Under the pieces are notes generated by a model. It searched no databases. It saw nothing but the letters and a program-made list of their open reading frames with translations, and was not told the origin of the DNA. A DNA stretch of 64,000 nucleotides from Dietzia sp. B32 (GTDB lineage Bacteria; Actinomycetota; Actinomycetes; Mycobacteriales; Mycobacteriaceae): contig NZ_CP093845.1 in assembly GCF_024732245.1 (NCBI RefSeq), forward strand, positions 3,296,272 to 3,360,271, given 5' to 3'. Both the position numbers and the translations under genes were made by a program. Of this stretch, positions 56,874 through 64,000 are shown in pieces; positions within the stretch are counted from its first letter, which is position 1; each line of letters starts with the position of its first letter.

Positions 56874-58493
56874 TCAGTGGGCGATGGTCTTCTCCACACC
56901 GACGCCGGTGAGGGACCGGACCTCCATCTCCACCCGCTTCTCCGGGAACTCGTCCTTCTTGCCGATGAGCGTGCCGATGATGCCCAGCAGGAATGCCAGC
57001 GGGATCGACACGATGCCCGGGTTCGAGAGCGGGAACAGGGAGAAGTCGACGCTCGAGATCATCGACTTCTCGCCGCCGGAGACCGCCGGGGAGAGCGCGA
57101 TCAACACCAGGGTGCTGATCAGGCCGCCGTACATCGAGAAGAGCGCGCCGGTGGTGTTGAACCGCTTCCAGAACAGCGAGTACAGGATCGTCGGCAGGTT
57201 CGCCGACGCGGCGATCGCGAAGGCCAGGGCCACGAGGAAGGCGATGTTCTGCCCCATCGCGCCGATACCCATGACGATCGACACCAGACCGATCACGACG
57301 ACCGTGATCCGCGAGACGCGGAGCTGCGACTTCTCGGTGGCCTGCCCACGCTTGATCACGCCGTTGTAGATGTCGTGCGCGAACGAGGCGGAGGCCGTGA
57401 TCGCCAGCCCGGCCACCACCGCGAGGATCGTCGCGAAGGCGACCGCGGAGATGATGCCGAGGAAGATCTCACCGCCGAGGGCGAACGCGAGCAGCGGTGC
57501 GGCCGAGTTCACGCCACCGGGCGCCGCCTGGATCACCTCTGGGCCGACCATCGCCGCGGCACCGAAGCCGAGCACGAGGGTGAACAGGTAGAACCCGCCG
57601 ATGAGCGCGATCGCCCAGGTGACGGACCGCCGGGCCTCCTTCGCGGTGGGGACCGTGTAGAAGCGCATGAGCACGTGCGGCAGCCCGGCGGTGCCGAAGA
57701 CCAGGGCGATCGACAGGGACACGAAGTCGAGCTTGCTGGTCTCGGTGGCGCCGTACTGCAGACCCGGCTGCAGCAGGTCCTTGCCCGAATTCGCCACGGC
57801 CTCCCCCAGGAGTGCGGAGAAGTTGCCGCGCACGGCCACCAGGACCATGACGCACATGATCAGGACACCGCTGACCAGGAGGACGGCCTTGACCATCTGG
57901 ACGTAGGTGGTGCCCTTCATGCCGCCGACCAACACGTAGACGATCATCAGCAGACCGACGACCGCGACGACGATCGCCTGTCCGGTCGAGTCGTCGATGT
58001 TGAGCAGCAGGGCGACGAGGCCACCTGCGCCCGCCATCTGGGCGATGAGATAGAAGAGACACACCGCGAGGGTGGCCAGGGCCGCCGCCATGCGGACGGG
58101 CCGCTGGTTGAGACGGAAGCTGAGCACATCGGCCATGGTGAACCGGCCGGTGTTGCGCATCAGTTCGGCGACGAGCATCAGGGCGACGAGCCAGGCGACG
58201 AGGAATCCGATGGAGTAGAGGAAGCCGTCGTATCCGTTGATGGCGATGGCGCCGGCGATGCCGAGGAAGGACGCCGCCGACAGGTAATCACCGGCGATCG
58301 CGAAGCCGTTCTGCGGGCCGGTGAAACTGGAACCACCGGTGTAGAAGTCCTTCGTCGATTTGGTCGACTTGGACGCCCTGAGGACGAGAGTCATCGTGAT
58401 GACGATGAAGATCCCGAACACGACCATGTTGAGCAGCGTGCTGCCGACCTGCTCACCCGGCGTGAGTTCGTTGATGTCGAGTAGCCAATCCAT
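56874..58493 (-). CDS. Solute:sodium symporter, acetate/monocarboxylate type (ActP/MctC-like)
   Basis: This transporter imports acetate or related monocarboxylates with a cation. The 539-residue protein has about 13 hydrophobic helices and the SSS-family sequences DFYTGGSSFTGPQNGFAIAG, MFIVYVLVGGMKGTT-like (seen as VLVGGMKGTTYVQMVKA), GTAGLPHVLMRFYTVP and a helix-rich C terminus. It overlaps the DUF485 gene by one base (TGATG), the classic YjcH-ActP pairing. Candidate CRP/GlxR sites precede the pair. Acetate use also fits the acyl-CoA synthetase at the right edge. Confidence 0.9.
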   Translation of the reverse strand: MDWLLDINELTPGEQVGSTLLNMVVFGIFIVITMTLVLRASKSTKSTKDFYTGGSSFTGPQNGFAIAGDYLSAASFLGIAGAIAINGYDGFLYSIGFLVAWLVALMLVAELMRNTGRFTMADVLSFRLNQRPVRMAAALATLAVCLFYLIAQMAGAGGLVALLLNIDDSTGQAIVVAVVGLLMIVYVLVGGMKGTTYVQMVKAVLLVSGVLIMCVMVLVAVRGNFSALLGEAVANSGKDLLQPGLQYGATETSKLDFVSLSIALVFGTAGLPHVLMRFYTVPTAKEARRSVTWAIALIGGFYLFTLVLGFGAAAMVGPEVIQAAPGGVNSAAPLLAFALGGEIFLGIISAVAFATILAVVAGLAITASASFAHDIYNGVIKRGQATEKSQLRVSRITVVVIGLVSIVMGIGAMGQNIAFLVALAFAIAASANLPTILYSLFWKRFNTTGALFSMYGGLISTLVLIALSPAVSGGEKSMISSVDFSLFPLSNPGIVSIPLAFLLGIIGTLIGKKDEFPEKRVEMEVRSLTGVGVEKTIAH

Positions 58494-58855
58494 CAGACGG
58501 CCTCACCTTCCAGCTCGAGGCGGATGGATTCCGCACGGGGATCGATCACGCGGTTGGCGAACCGGATGTAGAGGAACGTGATGAGGAAGGTCGTCACGAA
58601 CTGCCCCAGGCCGATGATCAGGCCCCAGGTGATGTTCCCGAACACCTTCGTGGCCATGAAGTCCGTGGCGTAGACGGCGAGGATGACGTAGAGGAAGTAC
58701 CAGATGAGGAAGGCGACGGTCATGGGAAACACGAACGCCCGGAACTTGCTGCGCAGCTCCTGGAAAGCGGGGCTCGACTGCATCGCCGTGAATTCCGCCG
58801 CTTCCGGGGTTCGCCGCGATGCGCCCCCCGTCGGCGGATCTGTGGGTTGGGACAC
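58493..58855 (-). CDS. DUF485 membrane protein (YjcH-like partner of the symporter)
   Basis: This 120-residue protein has two transmembrane helices at about 44-64 and 77-98. It contains the DUF485 pattern FQELRSKFRAFVFPMTVAF and TFLYIRFANRVIDP. DUF485 genes almost always precede an ActP-type symporter, as here. The role is accessory and undefined. It is the first gene of the pair. Confidence 0.9.
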   Translation of the reverse strand: MSQPTDPPTGGASRRTPEAAEFTAMQSSPAFQELRSKFRAFVFPMTVAFLIWYFLYVILAVYATDFMATKVFGNITWGLIIGLGQFVTTFLITFLYIRFANRVIDPRAESIRLELEGEAV

Positions 58856-58895
58856 GGAGGTCCTCCGTTTCGGGTTCTCATCAGCGCACCGCTGT

Positions 58896-58911
58896 AGTGA
58901 TGCGCCTCACA
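58896..58911. promoter_or_regulatory. CRP/GlxR-like site upstream of DUF485-symporter genes
   Basis: AGTGATGCGCCTCACA matches TGTGA-N6-TCACA at 9 of 10 defined bases. It lies 41 bases upstream of the DUF485 start. In Corynebacterium the cAMP regulator GlxR controls carbon-source genes with such sites. Confidence 0.6.
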
Positions 58912-58928
58912 GGTAGTGACGGTGAAAG

Positions 58929-58944
58929 TGTGACACGTAACACA
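58929..58944. promoter_or_regulatory. Second CRP/GlxR-like site
   Basis: TGTGACACGTAACACA matches TGTGA-N6-TCACA at 9 of 10 defined bases. It lies 33 bp further from the gene than the first site, which is about three helical turns and so on the same DNA face. Confidence 0.55.
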
Positions 58945-59050
58945 AGGCTTAGGACGGCGACTGCCCGAACACTTGTGACCGCCTGCAACTTGGGGGTCGA
59001 CTCACCCCCATCAGCGGGTGTCACTACCTCAGTCCGGGGCTGAAGACGGG

Positions 59051-60694
59051 TCAGGCCCCGGGGATCCCACCGCGGCGGCCCACCGCGTCGGCGAACACCC
59101 GCACGATCTCGTCGGGCGTCCGGGCGACATGGGTGCTCCCGCCTGTCACCCGGGAGATCTCCGCGAGGGTGCCCGACCCGGTGTCGTCGAGGAGGCTGAT
59201 CGACACCACGATCACCGGACGCGACGGCGTGACCATCTCCCGCAACCGGGCGAGGAACTCCCCCTCGCCCAGGTCCGACGTCGCGTCGTCGGCCCCGTCG
59301 GAGATCACGATGATCGAATTGATCATGTTGGGGTCGTACCCGGAGCGCACCACGGCGTACGCGTCGAGGACCGACCGGTAGAGGTCGGTCCCTCCGCCCA
59401 CCAGACCGGGCAGGGTCGCCAGTGCGTCGACCAGGGTCTCCCGGTGCGAGCCGACGGCACCGGCAGCGTCGAGGCGCTCGAGTGCGGCGACCTCCGCGTA
59501 CGGAGCGCTGTTCCGTCCGGCCGCACCGCCGAACGCCCACAGCCCGAGCGCCGCGTCGTCGGGGAACTGCGCGAGTCCGGCGGTCGCGGTGGCGACGAGT
59601 GCCTCTATCCGGGTCCGGTCCGTGCCGGGCACCCCGAACCCCATCGATCCCGACGTGTCCACCAGGACGAGGGACCGGGCGGGCATCGCCAGCAACCGCC
59701 AGCGCTGGAGCGTCCCGTGGAGACGGTTGGGGTCGCGGACGATGAGCACCTCCGCTTCACCGACCCCCGCCCCGTCCGCGAGGGGCGCCCGGTCCGCCGT
59801 CCGGAAGCCGTCGGACGAGAGCCCGTCGAGAAATTCGGACGAGGCGGTCGCATCGCGGAGGGCCTCGGCGGCGCCGGCGACCTCGGCTCGCCGGGTCGGG
59901 TCCTGGGTGGTGACCGCGAGGGGGTATCCCAGGAAGACGGCGCCGGTGTCCGGGGCGGCGATCTCGAGCCCGGAGCCCGGGGCGTCGCGCCGGGAGAGCA
60001 CCGCCTCACGCTCGGTCACGATCGTCGCACCGCCCCCGGAGATCACCCTGTCGAGCATCTCGCGCGAGGCCGGAGGGGCCTCCATGCGGCTCACCTGCCC
60101 CTGGGCCAGCATGGCCATGGAGGCACCGAGCGACTCCGGGGTCGACCGCATGTTCTCGACCTCGGAGGTGGCGGCGAGGATCGGTGCATCCGCGATCCCG
60201 GACCGGACGGGATCGCCCATCATCAGTCCCGGCGTCGCCAGCGCGGTGGTCCACGTGGACATGTCGATCCGGGTGTCGCGGAACGCGATGACCACCGGGG
60301 TCGACGCGAGGGAGTTCAGAACCGTGTCGAAGGGGATCTGGACATCCTGCGACAGCTGCGCGAGCCGCACGGCCGAGTCGGGGACCCAGATGTCGGGGAG
60401 GGCCTCGCGGGAGGCGATACGCGCGGAGAGGTCCGCGGACGACACCGGGGCGACCTCGAAGGAGTAGCACCCGTCGGCGCCCCGGGCCAGGGCGTCGACG
60501 TGGGCGGCGATGTCGGGCTCGGCGGCGACACTGATCCGGACGTCCTCCCCGCAGAACCCGCCGACACCGGCCCTGGAGAGCCCAGTGAGCACGAGCCCCG
60601 CGAGAAGGACCACCGCGAGGAGTGCACCCCCGACGAGGACCACTCTCCGGGCCGTCGGATTCCCACTCTGCGGCGACGCGCTGTGCCTGGCCAT
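59051..60694 (-). CDS. Membrane-anchored protein with solute-binding-like and VWA domains
   Basis: The 547-residue protein has one N-terminal membrane helix (about 18-40), so the rest is extracytoplasmic. Residues about 45-310 resemble a periplasmic binding protein of extracellular solute-binding type (VRISVAAEPDIAAHVDAL, LPDIWVPDSAVRLAQL). Residues about 335-540 form a von Willebrand A domain with an intact MIDAS motif, DTSGSM near 345, and IIVISDGADD. The ligand is unknown. Similar fusions occur in actinobacteria. It lies 157 bases downstream of echA6 on the same strand. Confidence 0.83.
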   Translation of the reverse strand: MARHSASPQSGNPTARRVVLVGGALLAVVLLAGLVLTGLSRAGVGGFCGEDVRISVAAEPDIAAHVDALARGADGCYSFEVAPVSSADLSARIASREALPDIWVPDSAVRLAQLSQDVQIPFDTVLNSLASTPVVIAFRDTRIDMSTWTTALATPGLMMGDPVRSGIADAPILAATSEVENMRSTPESLGASMAMLAQGQVSRMEAPPASREMLDRVISGGGATIVTEREAVLSRRDAPGSGLEIAAPDTGAVFLGYPLAVTTQDPTRRAEVAGAAEALRDATASSEFLDGLSSDGFRTADRAPLADGAGVGEAEVLIVRDPNRLHGTLQRWRLLAMPARSLVLVDTSGSMGFGVPGTDRTRIEALVATATAGLAQFPDDAALGLWAFGGAAGRNSAPYAEVAALERLDAAGAVGSHRETLVDALATLPGLVGGGTDLYRSVLDAYAVVRSGYDPNMINSIIVISDGADDATSDLGEGEFLARLREMVTPSRPVIVVSISLLDDTGSGTLAEISRVTGGSTHVARTPDEIVRVFADAVGRRGGIPGA

Positions 60695-60851
60695 CGCTGG
60701 CGTTCCCCCTGGATCTTAGGTACCCGGGGCAGTGCCAGACGCCCACGTCAGGCGGATCCGGGTCGGGCGCTGGAATCGTACCCGGGCCGGGGGCCGCGCG
60801 GTGTCGACACCTGACGGGCCGCCGCGGGGCGATCTCCTGTCGGTGGGCCGT

Positions 60852-61598
60852 TCAGCGCCCCCGGAAGACGGGGGGACGCTTCTCGGCGCGGGCGGCCCGG
60901 GCCTCGGCCATGTCCTCACTGCTCCACGCCCTCAGCTGGAGCTCGGTGTGCTCGTCTCGCGGGAGCAGTCGGGCGTCGTCGTCGTTGATGACGGTTTTGA
61001 TGTGTCTCAGGCTCAGCGGCGCGGAGCGCGCGAGCTCGGCGGCGAGCTCCATGGCCGCCTCCATGTCGCCGATCTCGTTGGCGAGCCCGATCCGGGCCGC
61101 CTCCTCCGCGCCGACGGGCCGGGCGGTCATGAGCACCGAGCGGGCGTGTCCGCCGCCGACGACGTTGGCCAGCCGCTTGATCGTCCAGTTGTCGAGCGCC
61201 AGGCCCACCTTGACGACCGGCACCGCGAAGACCGCGCCCGGTGCCACGACCCGGAGATCCGCGGCCAGGGCGAGCTGCACCCCGGCGCCGACGGCAGGTC
61301 CGTTGACGGCGGCGATCACCGGCACGGGGACCGACTCGACGGCACGGAGCATGCCGGCGTGCGCGTCATAGAAGTTCGAGTTGTACACCCCGCCGGACAG
61401 GTCGGCCCCGGCGCAGAACGCGGACCCCGCGCCCGTGACGACGATCGCTCGGACCGGATCCTCGGACTCGGCCTCCGCGCCGGCCGCCTCCACGGCCTCC
61501 CGGAGCGCGGTGCACACCTCGGCGTCGAGTGCATTTCGGGTCTCGTGGCGGTCGATGGTGACGACGACTACTGCGCCGTCCCTGCGGGTGACGATCAT
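60852..61598 (-). CDS. echA6: EchA6-like, non-catalytic enoyl-CoA hydratase homologue
   Basis: The 248-residue crotonase-fold protein closely resembles mycobacterial EchA6, with VGLALDNWTIKRL and the C terminus AEKRPPVFRG. EchA6 is known not as a hydratase but as a carrier of long-chain acyl-CoA to FAS-II for mycolic acids. Consistent with that, the two catalytic glutamates of true hydratases are replaced (Gln in GAGVQLALAADLR, Val in FAVPVVKVG). The ATG at 61598 follows AGAGGAGG. The frame is open to 61643. It is divergent from accD3, as in mycobacteria. Confidence 0.87.
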   Translation of the reverse strand: MIVTRRDGAVVVVTIDRHETRNALDAEVCTALREAVEAAGAEAESEDPVRAIVVTGAGSAFCAGADLSGGVYNSNFYDAHAGMLRAVESVPVPVIAAVNGPAVGAGVQLALAADLRVVAPGAVFAVPVVKVGLALDNWTIKRLANVVGGGHARSVLMTARPVGAEEAARIGLANEIGDMEAAMELAAELARSAPLSLRHIKTVINDDDARLLPRDEHTELQLRAWSSEDMAEARAARAEKRPPVFRGR

Positions 61599-61694
61599 GG
61601 CGGCGGGGGCCTCCTCTGCGGGACGGGGGGTGCGGCGGCGCACCCCTGGGCCGAGGATACCGGCTGGTAGTCACCCCCACCGTACGATGCGGTC

Positions 61695-63221
61695 ATGGCG
61701 CGAACCGGAGCTCTACAGATCCTCGACCTGGTCCTCGACGACGGCTCGTTCCGATCATGGGACGGCGCGCCGGTCCGCTCGCCCCAGGTGGACTCGGTGC
61801 CCGGGTACGAGGACGCCCTCCTGCGGGCGGCCGGGAAGTCGGGGGTGGACGAGTCCGTCATCACCGGCGAGGGGACCCTGCTCGGACGTCGGGTGGTGCT
61901 CATCGCATGCGAGTTCGACTTCCTGGCCGGGTCCATCGGGATCGCCGCCGCCGAGCGGATCGTCTCGGCGGTCGAACGGGCCACCGCCGAGGGCCTGCCG
62001 ATCCTCGCGTCGCCCACCTCCGGGGGGACCCGTATGCAGGAGGGGACGGTCGCCTTCCTGCAGATGGTGAAGATCTCGGCGGCGGTGGCAGGACACAAAT
62101 CCGCGGGCCTGCCCTACCTCGTCTACCTGCGTCACCCGACCACCGGCGGGGTGTTCGCGTCCTGGGGCTCGCTCGGGCACGTGTCCGTCGCGGAGCCCGG
62201 GGCGCTGATCGGCTTTCTCGGCCCCCGCGTGTACGAGGCCCTCTACGATTCCCCCTTCCCCGACGGCGTCCAGGTCTCCGAGAACCTCGCACGGCGCGGG
62301 ATGATCGACGGCGTACTCCCTCCGGAGGGGTTGCGGGACCTCACGGCGCGGGCGTTGCGGGTCCTGTGCCAGGACCCGCCCTCGGACGACGAACCGGTCC
62401 CCCCGCACGGGCCGGTGCCCGAGCCGGAGTCCGACGACGGCACTCCCCCGGACGCCTGGGATGCCATCACGCGGTCCCGTCGCCACGACCGTCCCGGCGC
62501 CCGGGCGTTCCTCGACCGTGTGTCGCCGGGCCGGGTTCCGCTCTCCGGCACCGGCCAGGGAGAGGACAGCGGATCCCTCCTGCTCTCGCTGGCCAGGTTC
62601 CGCGGCCAGTCCGCGGTCGTCCTGGCGCAGGACCGCGATGCGGAGAACGAGACGAGTCCCCTGGGGCCGTCCGCACTGCGCTCGGCCCGCCGCGGGATGC
62701 GGATCGCGGCCGAGATGGGTGTCCCCCTGGTACTGCTCATCGACACCCGGGGTGCCGCCCTGTCCCGGGAGGCCGAGGAGGGTGGCCTGGCCGGCGAGAT
62801 CGCGCGGAGCCTGGCCGACCTGGTCACCCTGTCCACGCCGACCGTGTCGGTGATACTCGGCCAGGGCACCGGAGGGGCCGCGCTCGCACTGCTGCCGGCC
62901 GACCGGGTCCTGTGCGCGAGACACGGGTGGCTCGCGCCGCTCCCGCCCGAGGGTGCCAGCGCCATCCTCCACCACGAGACCACCCGCGCGCCCGAGGTCG
63001 CCCGCTCGCAGGGGATCACCTCCACCGACCTGCTGCAGGCCGGGATCGTGGACGTGGTGGTCCCCGAGAAGCCCGACGCCGCCGACGAACCGGACGCCTT
63101 CTGCGACCGCATGGCCGACGCCGTCGCGGCCGCCCTCCTCGAGGTCCGCAGACGCCCCCCTGAGCGGAGGTATGCCGAGCGCATGATGAGGTATCGCGTC
63201 CTCGGCCTACCCGTAGAGTGA
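61695..63221 (+). CDS. accD3: Acetyl-CoA/acyl-CoA carboxylase carboxyltransferase AccD3-like
   Basis: This 508-residue protein fuses beta-like (about 1-240; LLASPTSGGTRMQEGTVAFL-type region, FASWGSLGHVSVAEPGALIG) and alpha-like (about 270-508; VILGQGTGGAALALLPADRV, APLPPEGASAI) carboxyltransferase halves. It strongly resembles mycobacterial AccD3. It is a candidate carboxyltransferase for a biotin-dependent acyl-CoA carboxylase, although the physiological substrate of AccD3 is not settled. TACGAT (61683-61688) lies six bases before the ATG, suggesting a leaderless transcript. It shares a promoter region with echA6. Confidence 0.9.
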   Translation: MARTGALQILDLVLDDGSFRSWDGAPVRSPQVDSVPGYEDALLRAAGKSGVDESVITGEGTLLGRRVVLIACEFDFLAGSIGIAAAERIVSAVERATAEGLPILASPTSGGTRMQEGTVAFLQMVKISAAVAGHKSAGLPYLVYLRHPTTGGVFASWGSLGHVSVAEPGALIGFLGPRVYEALYDSPFPDGVQVSENLARRGMIDGVLPPEGLRDLTARALRVLCQDPPSDDEPVPPHGPVPEPESDDGTPPDAWDAITRSRRHDRPGARAFLDRVSPGRVPLSGTGQGEDSGSLLLSLARFRGQSAVVLAQDRDAENETSPLGPSALRSARRGMRIAAEMGVPLVLLIDTRGAALSREAEEGGLAGEIARSLADLVTLSTPTVSVILGQGTGGAALALLPADRVLCARHGWLAPLPPEGASAILHHETTRAPEVARSQGITSTDLLQAGIVDVVVPEKPDAADEPDAFCDRMADAVAAALLEVRRRPPERRYAERMMRYRVLGLPVE

Positions 63222-63283
63222 GTCCTGTCACAGCCCACCGACCCGATCGGCGGGCACGCTCCCGTCTGTGAGGGGAACTCCCG

Positions 63284-64000
63284 ATGTCGGACTCCACCAC
63301 CTCGGCCTACGCCGCCGCCCACCGGCTCTCGATCAGCGATCCCGATGCGTTCTGGCTCAAGATCGCCGAGGACATCGACTGGACCACGCCCCCGACCACG
63401 GCGGTCGACGGCTCCCGCCCGCCGTTCTACCGCTGGTTCCCGGACGGGGAGCTCAACACCTCCTACAACTGCCTGGACCGGCACGTCGACGCGGGCCGCG
63501 GGGATCAGGCCGCGTTCATCTACGACTCCGCGGTGACCGGCGTCAAGGAGACCATCACCTACGCGCAGCTGCTGACGCGGGTCGAGGAGTTCGCCGGGGC
63601 ACTGGCGGCCGAGGGGGTCGGGCGGGGCGACCGGGTCGTCATCTACACGCCGATGGTCCCGCGCGCGGCCGTGGCGATGCTCGCGTGCGCCCGGTTGGGA
63701 GCGGTGCACTCGGTCGTCTTCGGCGGCTTCGCCGCGCCGGAGCTGGCCATCCGGATCGACGACGCGCGTCCCAAGGTCATCGTCACCTCGCACGGCGGGA
63801 TCGAACCGACCCGCAAGGTGCCGTACTTCCCCATGGTGGCCAAGGCCCTCGAACTCACCCGGCACACCCCCGGCGCGGTGATCGTGGCCCCGCGCCACGA
63901 CCAGTTCCCCGACGAGGTCTTCCCGGAGACACCGGGCACCACCTGGAGCTACTGGGAGGACGCCGTCGCCGCGTCCGAGCGGGCGGCCCCGGTGCCCGTC
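63284..64000 (+). CDS. Acetyl/propionyl-CoA synthetase (AMP-forming), cut off by right edge
   Basis: The first 239 codons are visible of a protein that is about 630-650 residues in this family. It begins MSDSTTSAYAAAHRLSISDP, and FYRWFPDGELNTSYNCLDRH near residues 47-66 is typical of PrpE/AcsA enzymes. VVIYTPMVPRAAVAMLACAR and GAVHSVVFGGFAAPELAIR follow. The sequence looks closer to propionyl-CoA synthetase PrpE than to classical AcsA, but the catalytic motifs lie outside the window. A GAGGGG ribosome site precedes the ATG. It follows accD3 by 62 bases. Confidence 0.88.
   Translation, partial: MSDSTTSAYAAAHRLSISDPDAFWLKIAEDIDWTTPPTTAVDGSRPPFYRWFPDGELNTSYNCLDRHVDAGRGDQAAFIYDSAVTGVKETITYAQLLTRVEEFAGALAAEGVGRGDRVVIYTPMVPRAAVAMLACARLGAVHSVVFGGFAAPELAIRIDDARPKVIVTSHGGIEPTRKVPYFPMVAKALELTRHTPGAVIVAPRHDQFPDEVFPETPGTTWSYWEDAVAASERAAPVPV

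Overview
The window is very GC-rich, densely packed bacterial DNA with many 1-4 base gene overlaps. It looks like a mycolic-acid actinobacterium (order Mycobacteriales). The reasons are the EchA6/AccD3 pair, a ChoD-type oxidase beside guaB3 and guaB2, SigD with its anti-sigma factor RsdA, a His-tailed GroEL1, tandem WS/DGAT acyltransferases, and a gene order from guaA to rplM that largely follows the equivalent Mycobacterium tuberculosis segment. I favour Dietzia or a close relative. That genus call is inference only.

Layout. 1-4359: 3' part of icd (truncated by the left edge), then a SAM-IV riboswitch controlling metY-metX and a small membrane protein. 4360-6012: an accessory patch in which an AbiEi-like/DUF559 gene is bracketed by two arrays of a 19-bp repeat, followed by a separate 32-bp tandem repeat. 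6013-11230: DUF3017-folD, trmL and a four-gene manganese/zinc ABC importer operon ending in a DtxR/MntR-type regulator, with an 18-bp palindrome at its start codon. 11325-14435: a membrane protein, an FAD-linked oxidase and a TDT/SLAC1 transporter. 14492-22257: the SOS mutasome (dnaE2, imuB, imuA') with a LexA box, interrupted by a sucrase/ferredoxin-like gene and an AMIN-like lipoprotein. 22264-24500: L-lactate dehydrogenase, a 48-residue protein, DUF6157 and an SGNH hydrolase. 24585-28332: an EsrISR-type cell-envelope-stress locus. 28365-37573: purine genes guaA, guaB3 and guaB2, with two WS/DGAT acyltransferases and a ChoD-like oxidase. 37687-42265: DUF5319, rsdA-sigD and groES-groEL1 with a CIRCE element. 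42434-43666: an FNT channel and a DUF4190 protein. 43663-50434: a tightly overlapping operon nnrD-alr-hydrolase-tsaE-tsaB-rimI-tsaD. 50471-55853: glmS, a pseudo-hydrolase, glmM, rpsI and rplM. 56064-58855: tRNA-Arg(CCT), DUF6069 and a DUF485-acetate symporter pair with CRP/GlxR-like sites. 59051-64000: a VWA protein, echA6, accD3 and the 5' part of an acetyl/propionyl-CoA synthetase.

Themes. Several units carry their own visible control: SAM (metY-metX), metal (mnt operon), DNA damage (imuA'-imuB), envelope stress (esr), heat shock through HrcA (groES-groEL1) and probably cAMP (acetate symporter). Many first genes of transcription units have a -10-like hexamer 4-9 bases before the start codon, which suggests leaderless mRNAs. 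Most of the window is conserved core genome. The accessory-looking part is 4360-6012, whose paired repeat arrays are the least explained structure here.
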